Positions 60,765 to 64,000 of a stretch of 64,000 bases of DNA are shown one piece after another. The position numbers and the translations under genes were made by a program. The stretch is from Pseudomonadota bacterium (GTDB taxonomy: Bacteria > Pseudomonadota > Alphaproteobacteria > Rhizobiales > Xanthobacteraceae): positions 48,215 to 112,214 of the forward strand of contig JAEYAU010000234.1 in assembly GCA_023404705.1 (NCBI GenBank). Direction: 5' to 3'. The stretch's first letter is position 1. Every line of letters starts with the position of its first letter. A model generated the notes under the pieces. It saw nothing but the letters and a program-made list of their open reading frames with translations, was not told the origin of the DNA and made no database searches.

Positions 60765-62834
60765 CTAGCGCCCCTCGCGCAGCCAGGTGGCCGCGAGGCT
60801 GCCGACCAGCAGCAGCAGGCCAAGCACGCCGGCGAAGACCGGCAGCACGCCGATGCCGCGCACGACGCTGGCGTCGCGCATCTTGAGGCCGATCCAGTCG
60901 TCGCCCCGGAAGGTCTCGCTGGTGCGCACCGGCACGATGCGCGGCGTCACCACATTGTTGTTGCGGTCGATGATGCGGCGCGAGTCGCCGCCGGTTGCTG
61001 TGGTGAGGGGGCGCATCACCTCGGTGGTCGAGGTGACCTCGGCATATTCGCGCGGGTTCGCGGGGCCGACATTGACGAGCGCCGTCAGCTTGCCGTCCGT
61101 CGCGCGCCAGAGGCCGAGCTCGTTCGCGGGCGTCACGGCGCGCCAGACGCCGGGATCGGCGGCGTCGAGATTGAGCGTGCGGGTCTGGCCGGTCGGCGTC
61201 GTGAGGGTCACGGGCGCGACCGACTCTTCCATGGTCTGACGCCGCACCACCAGCTCGCGGCCCTGCACGGCCATACGCAGCGCCTCTTCCTCGAGGTCGG
61301 GCTGCTTCATCAGCCAGTGCGAGAGACGGCGCAGCAGGTCGAGATGCGGGCCGCCGCCCTCGAAGCCGCGCGCCCAGAGCCAGATGTGATCCGAGAGCAG
61401 CAGCGCGACGCGGCCTTCGCCCTCGCGCGAGAGCAGCAGCAGCGGCTTGTCCTCGGGACCGCTCATCAGCGACGAGCCCTTGATCGGCTTGGCGTCGACC
61501 AGGCGGAACCAGCGGCTCCAATGCGGCGGATCACTCTCGCCGCCTTCGAGGCCGCGCGTCACCGGGTGGCGCTTGCCGAGGTCGCTCAGGCGCGCGTGGA
61601 AGGGCCGCTCGCTCGCCTGGCCGGTCGGCTCCGCGGGCAGAATCACGTCGAGCGGCGTGCGCCAGATGCTGGTCTGGCTCGCATAGTCAGGGCCGGCCGC
61701 GACCAGCACGGCGCCACCGTCGCGCACATAGCGCGCGATATTGTCGAAATAGATGATCGGCAGCACGCCTTGGCGCGCGTAGCGATCGAAGATGATCAAG
61801 TGGAATTCGTTGATCTTCTGCTGGAACAGCTCGCGCGTCGGGAAGGCGATGAGCGAGAGCTCGTTGATCGGCGTGCCGTCCTGCTTCTCGGGCGGACGCA
61901 GAATGGTGAAGTGCACGAGATCGACGCTGGCGTCGGACTTCAAGAGATTGCGCCAGGTGCGCTCGCCCGCATGCGGCTCGCCCGAGACCAGCAGCACACG
62001 CAGCTTGTCGCGCACGCCGTCGATCGCGACCACCGCGCGGTTGTTGATGGTGGTGAGCTCGTTCTCGAGCGGCGAGGCCTCGACCTCGACGATGTTCTGC
62101 CCGGCATGCGGGATCGGGATCTGCACCTGAACGGTCTCGCCGACCGTCACGGTGCGGGTTTCGAGCTGCTCGCCGTCACGGCGGATCGTGAGCTGCGCGG
62201 CGCCCGGGCGCGCGCCCTGATCCTCGACCTTGAGCGCGATGGTCTGCGTCTGGCCGACGATGCCGAAGCGCGGCGCCGAGACCAGCACGACGCGGCGGTC
62301 GCGCTCGTCGGGCTGGCCCGTGACCAGCGCATGCACGGGCGCCGCGAAGCCGAGGGCGGCGGCCTCGCCCGGCACGTCGTGGACGCGGCCATCCGTGATG
62401 AAGATCGCGCCGGCGACGCGGTCCGGCGGCACGTCGGCGAGCGTGGCGCCGAGCGCATTGAACAGGCGCGTACCGTCGGTCTCGCCATCGGCTTCGCCGG
62501 CATCGACCACGCGCACCTCGAGATTGGGGATGCGGCCGAGCCGTTGCTGCACGGCGGCGCGCACCGTCTCGGCCTGCGCCCGGCGCTCGCCGAAGCTCTG
62601 GCTCGGGCTGCGATCGACGACGACGGCAGCCACTGAAGGCAGGCCCTCGCGGTCCTCGCGGGTGAAGGACGGATTGGCCAGCGCCAGCACCGCGAAGGCC
62701 ATGGCGACCGCGCGGATCCAGGCGCCGCGGCTGCGGATGAAGAGCAGCAGCGCCGCGACGATCGTCACGACGACGATCGCGCCCCAGAGCACTTCGATCG
62801 GGACGAGCGGGCTGAAGGTGATGCCGAGACCCAA
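60765..62834 (-). CDS. Bat-type membrane protein with glutamine amidotransferase-like domain
   Basis: About 689 residues. Two N-terminal TM helices are followed by a VWA-like segment (VAAVVVDRSPSQSF, then GAIFITDGRVHD), a beta-rich domain, a class I amidotransferase-like domain (LRVLLVSGEPHAGERTW, ARYVRDGGAVLVAAGP) and a C-terminal TM helix. Such proteins accompany DUF58, DUF4159/BatA and MoxR ATPase genes in envelope or aerotolerance operons. The start is TTG at 62834 (AGGAG at good spacing) or 62840. It lies 10 bp after the next gene. Confidence 0.85.
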   Translation of the reverse strand: MGLGITFSPLVPIEVLWGAIVVVTIVAALLLFIRSRGAWIRAVAMAFAVLALANPSFTREDREGLPSVAAVVVDRSPSQSFGERRAQAETVRAAVQQRLGRIPNLEVRVVDAGEADGETDGTRLFNALGATLADVPPDRVAGAIFITDGRVHDVPGEAAALGFAAPVHALVTGQPDERDRRVVLVSAPRFGIVGQTQTIALKVEDQGARPGAAQLTIRRDGEQLETRTVTVGETVQVQIPIPHAGQNIVEVEASPLENELTTINNRAVVAIDGVRDKLRVLLVSGEPHAGERTWRNLLKSDASVDLVHFTILRPPEKQDGTPINELSLIAFPTRELFQQKINEFHLIIFDRYARQGVLPIIYFDNIARYVRDGGAVLVAAGPDYASQTSIWRTPLDVILPAEPTGQASERPFHARLSDLGKRHPVTRGLEGGESDPPHWSRWFRLVDAKPIKGSSLMSGPEDKPLLLLSREGEGRVALLLSDHIWLWARGFEGGGPHLDLLRRLSHWLMKQPDLEEEALRMAVQGRELVVRRQTMEESVAPVTLTTPTGQTRTLNLDAADPGVWRAVTPANELGLWRATDGKLTALVNVGPANPREYAEVTSTTEVMRPLTTATGGDSRRIIDRNNNVVTPRIVPVRTSETFRGDDWIGLKMRDASVVRGIGVLPVFAGVLGLLLLVGSLAATWLREGR

Positions 62835-62844
62835 GGACAAACTC

Positions 62845-64000
62845 CTACTGGCCGAGCCGCTCGAGCAGAGCCGGGACGTGCACCTGGTCGGCCTTGTAGT
62901 TGCCGGTGAGCGTGTACATGACGATGTTCACGCCGGCACGGAAGGCGAATTCGCGCTGGCGCGGCTCGCCGGGCTGCAGCGGCAGCATCGGCTGCCCGTC
63001 GCTGCGCATCGCCCAGGCTCCGGCGAGATCGTTCGACGTGATCAGGATCGAGGAGACGCCGTCGCCGCCGCGGGCGGGACGCTGGCTCTCTTCTTCTTCG
63101 CTCGGCGGCGCGATCGCCTCGACCCAGAGCTGGCCCGTGATGAAGCGGCCCGGGAAGTCCTTCAGCAGGAAGAAGGTCTTGGTCAGCACATGGTCGCGCG
63201 GGATCGGCTCGAGCTCGGGAATATCGAGCGAGGAGAGGATCTCGCGCAGCGCCATCATGCCGGGGGTGCGCGAGTCACCGCCGACGCCGGGCGTCGCCAT
63301 CACGGCGTCGCGCGTGTCGAACAGCACGGTGCCGCCCTTCTTCATGTATTCGTCGAGGCGCTGCAGCGCCTGCTGCGAGGGCCGCGGCGCGTCGGGGACG
63401 ATCGGCCAATAGATCAGCGGATAGAAGGCGAGCTCGTCGTTCTGCAGATTGAGGCCGATCGGTTCGCCGGCTTCGAGCGCGGTGCGCTGGGCGAGGAAAA
63501 GGGTGAGCCCCGCGAGGCCGGACTTGGAGACGTTATCCACCTCGGAATTACCCGTGACCACATAGGCGAGGCGGGTCTGGCCCGTGGACTTGATGGCGGC
63601 CTGCTCATCGGTCGGCGCACTGGCGGCGGGCGCGTTGTTCGGCCGCGTCGTGTTCGACTGCGCGAAGGCGGGCGCGAGCGCGAGCATGGCCGCGAGGCCG
63701 GCGATCAGCAGCACGGTGGCGGCGCGGCGCGGGATGAGCCGATGGAATCCGCCCGCGAGCCAGAACACGATCAGGGCATCGGCCAGCAGCATGAGGAGCG
63801 CGATGGTGAAGATCGGCCCGCGCAGGTCCTGCGGCTCGCCCAGGCGATAGGCCTCGAGGCGGGCGTTGAGCGGCGCATAGTCGATCGGGTTGAGCCTGTC
63901 CGCGGGCGCGAGCGTGTTCACGGCGAGCAGTCCTTCGGGCGGACCGTAGAAGCCGGGCGGGTTATCGGCGGTGCCGCGGCCACTGTAGTCGGCCGCGACC
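62845..64000 (-). CDS. BatA/DUF4159-family membrane protein, 5' end outside window
   Basis: The visible 384 residues are the C-terminal part. The frame stays open to the window edge and reads ADYSGRGTADNPPGFYGPPE before a TM region (IFTIALLMLLADALIVFWL, then a second helix). The DUF4159 domain follows (TRLAYVVTGNSEVD, FYPLIYWPI, LDEYMKKGGTVLFDTRD and VNIVMYTLTGNYKADQVH). A GTG at 63921 is internal, not the start. It is in an operon with the downstream Bat-type gene. Confidence 0.88.
   Translation of the reverse strand, partial: VAADYSGRGTADNPPGFYGPPEGLLAVNTLAPADRLNPIDYAPLNARLEAYRLGEPQDLRGPIFTIALLMLLADALIVFWLAGGFHRLIPRRAATVLLIAGLAAMLALAPAFAQSNTTRPNNAPAASAPTDEQAAIKSTGQTRLAYVVTGNSEVDNVSKSGLAGLTLFLAQRTALEAGEPIGLNLQNDELAFYPLIYWPIVPDAPRPSQQALQRLDEYMKKGGTVLFDTRDAVMATPGVGGDSRTPGMMALREILSSLDIPELEPIPRDHVLTKTFFLLKDFPGRFITGQLWVEAIAPPSEEEESQRPARGGDGVSSILITSNDLAGAWAMRSDGQPMLPLQPGEPRQREFAFRAGVNIVMYTLTGNYKADQVHVPALLERLGQ

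Noticed and set aside
1..64000. tRNA or rRNA genes, phage or integrase genes, type I secretion genes
   Set aside because: I looked for T-loop/acceptor patterns, rRNA-like stretches, integrases, and the ABC/HlyD pair needed by the RTX proteins. None was convincing.

Overview
The window is GC-rich, densely coded bacterial DNA. It carries no rRNA, tRNA, CRISPR array, phage gene or transposase that I can recognise. The gene content points to an alphaproteobacterium of the Hyphomicrobiales (Bradyrhizobium/Xanthobacteraceae side). The clues are an MbfA-type ferritin/VIT1 iron exporter with an Irr-box-like site, a DUF4159/BatA-type membrane operon, Bug-type and TAXI-type solute receptors, an egtB-egtD pair, and intergenic palindromes of the kinds common in that order. 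The placement is inference; no marker gene is present.

Layout. 1-2000: divergent Bug receptor and 6PGDH-like dehydrogenase. 2000-8000: two tandem paralogous beta-helix/RTX exoproteins, ending 3 bp from a convergent GGDEF-EAL protein (7974-10622). 10.8-14.9 kb: a class A penicillin-binding protein coupled to a secreted unknown. 15.0-17.7 kb: a MocR regulator divergent from a frameshifted aminotransferase. 17.7-20.5 kb: an HtrA-like protein lacking its catalytic residues with a LuxR regulator, then a GST/HxlR divergent pair. 20.6-23.8 kb: a second GGDEF-EAL protein. 24.1-26.4 kb: an alpha/beta hydrolase and an M24-fold protein. 26.6-28.9 kb: ergothioneine genes egtB-egtD. 29.1-39.8 kb: metabolic genes (MetE-like, M24, beta-hydroxyacid dehydrogenases, adenine deaminase, two FMN reductases, SnoaL-like, SDR, lipoprotein). 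39.9-42.8 kb: TAXI-TRAP transporter. 43.0-47.6 kb: LVIVD protein, cupin, MTHFR-like and HTH-methyltransferase. 47.9-51.5 kb: beta-decarboxylating dehydrogenase, hydroxypyruvate isomerase-like, SDR and an EF-G-like protein without a GTPase domain. 51.5-54.4 kb: an ABC importer. 54.6-60.8 kb: small genes, metallophosphoesterase, mbfA, NUDIX, glutathionyl-hydroquinone reductase, GNAT and HdeA-like. 60.8-64.0 kb: a Bat-type membrane operon cut by the window edge.

The most striking non-coding feature is a set of intergenic elements of about 110-155 bp that can fold as four-arm (cloverleaf) structures. Four share the ends GTAGGGTG..CACCCTAC (28912, 35140, 45031, 54400). Their inner arms differ in sequence, yet pairing is kept in every copy. 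Two others (20501, 30331) have different sequences but a comparable multi-hairpin design. Most lie between convergent genes, and three genes take their TAG stop from a terminal or adjacent GTAGGG motif. Other unusual items are the EF-G domain III-V protein, the HtrA-like pseudoprotease and the Irr-box-like palindrome between mbfA and a NUDIX gene.
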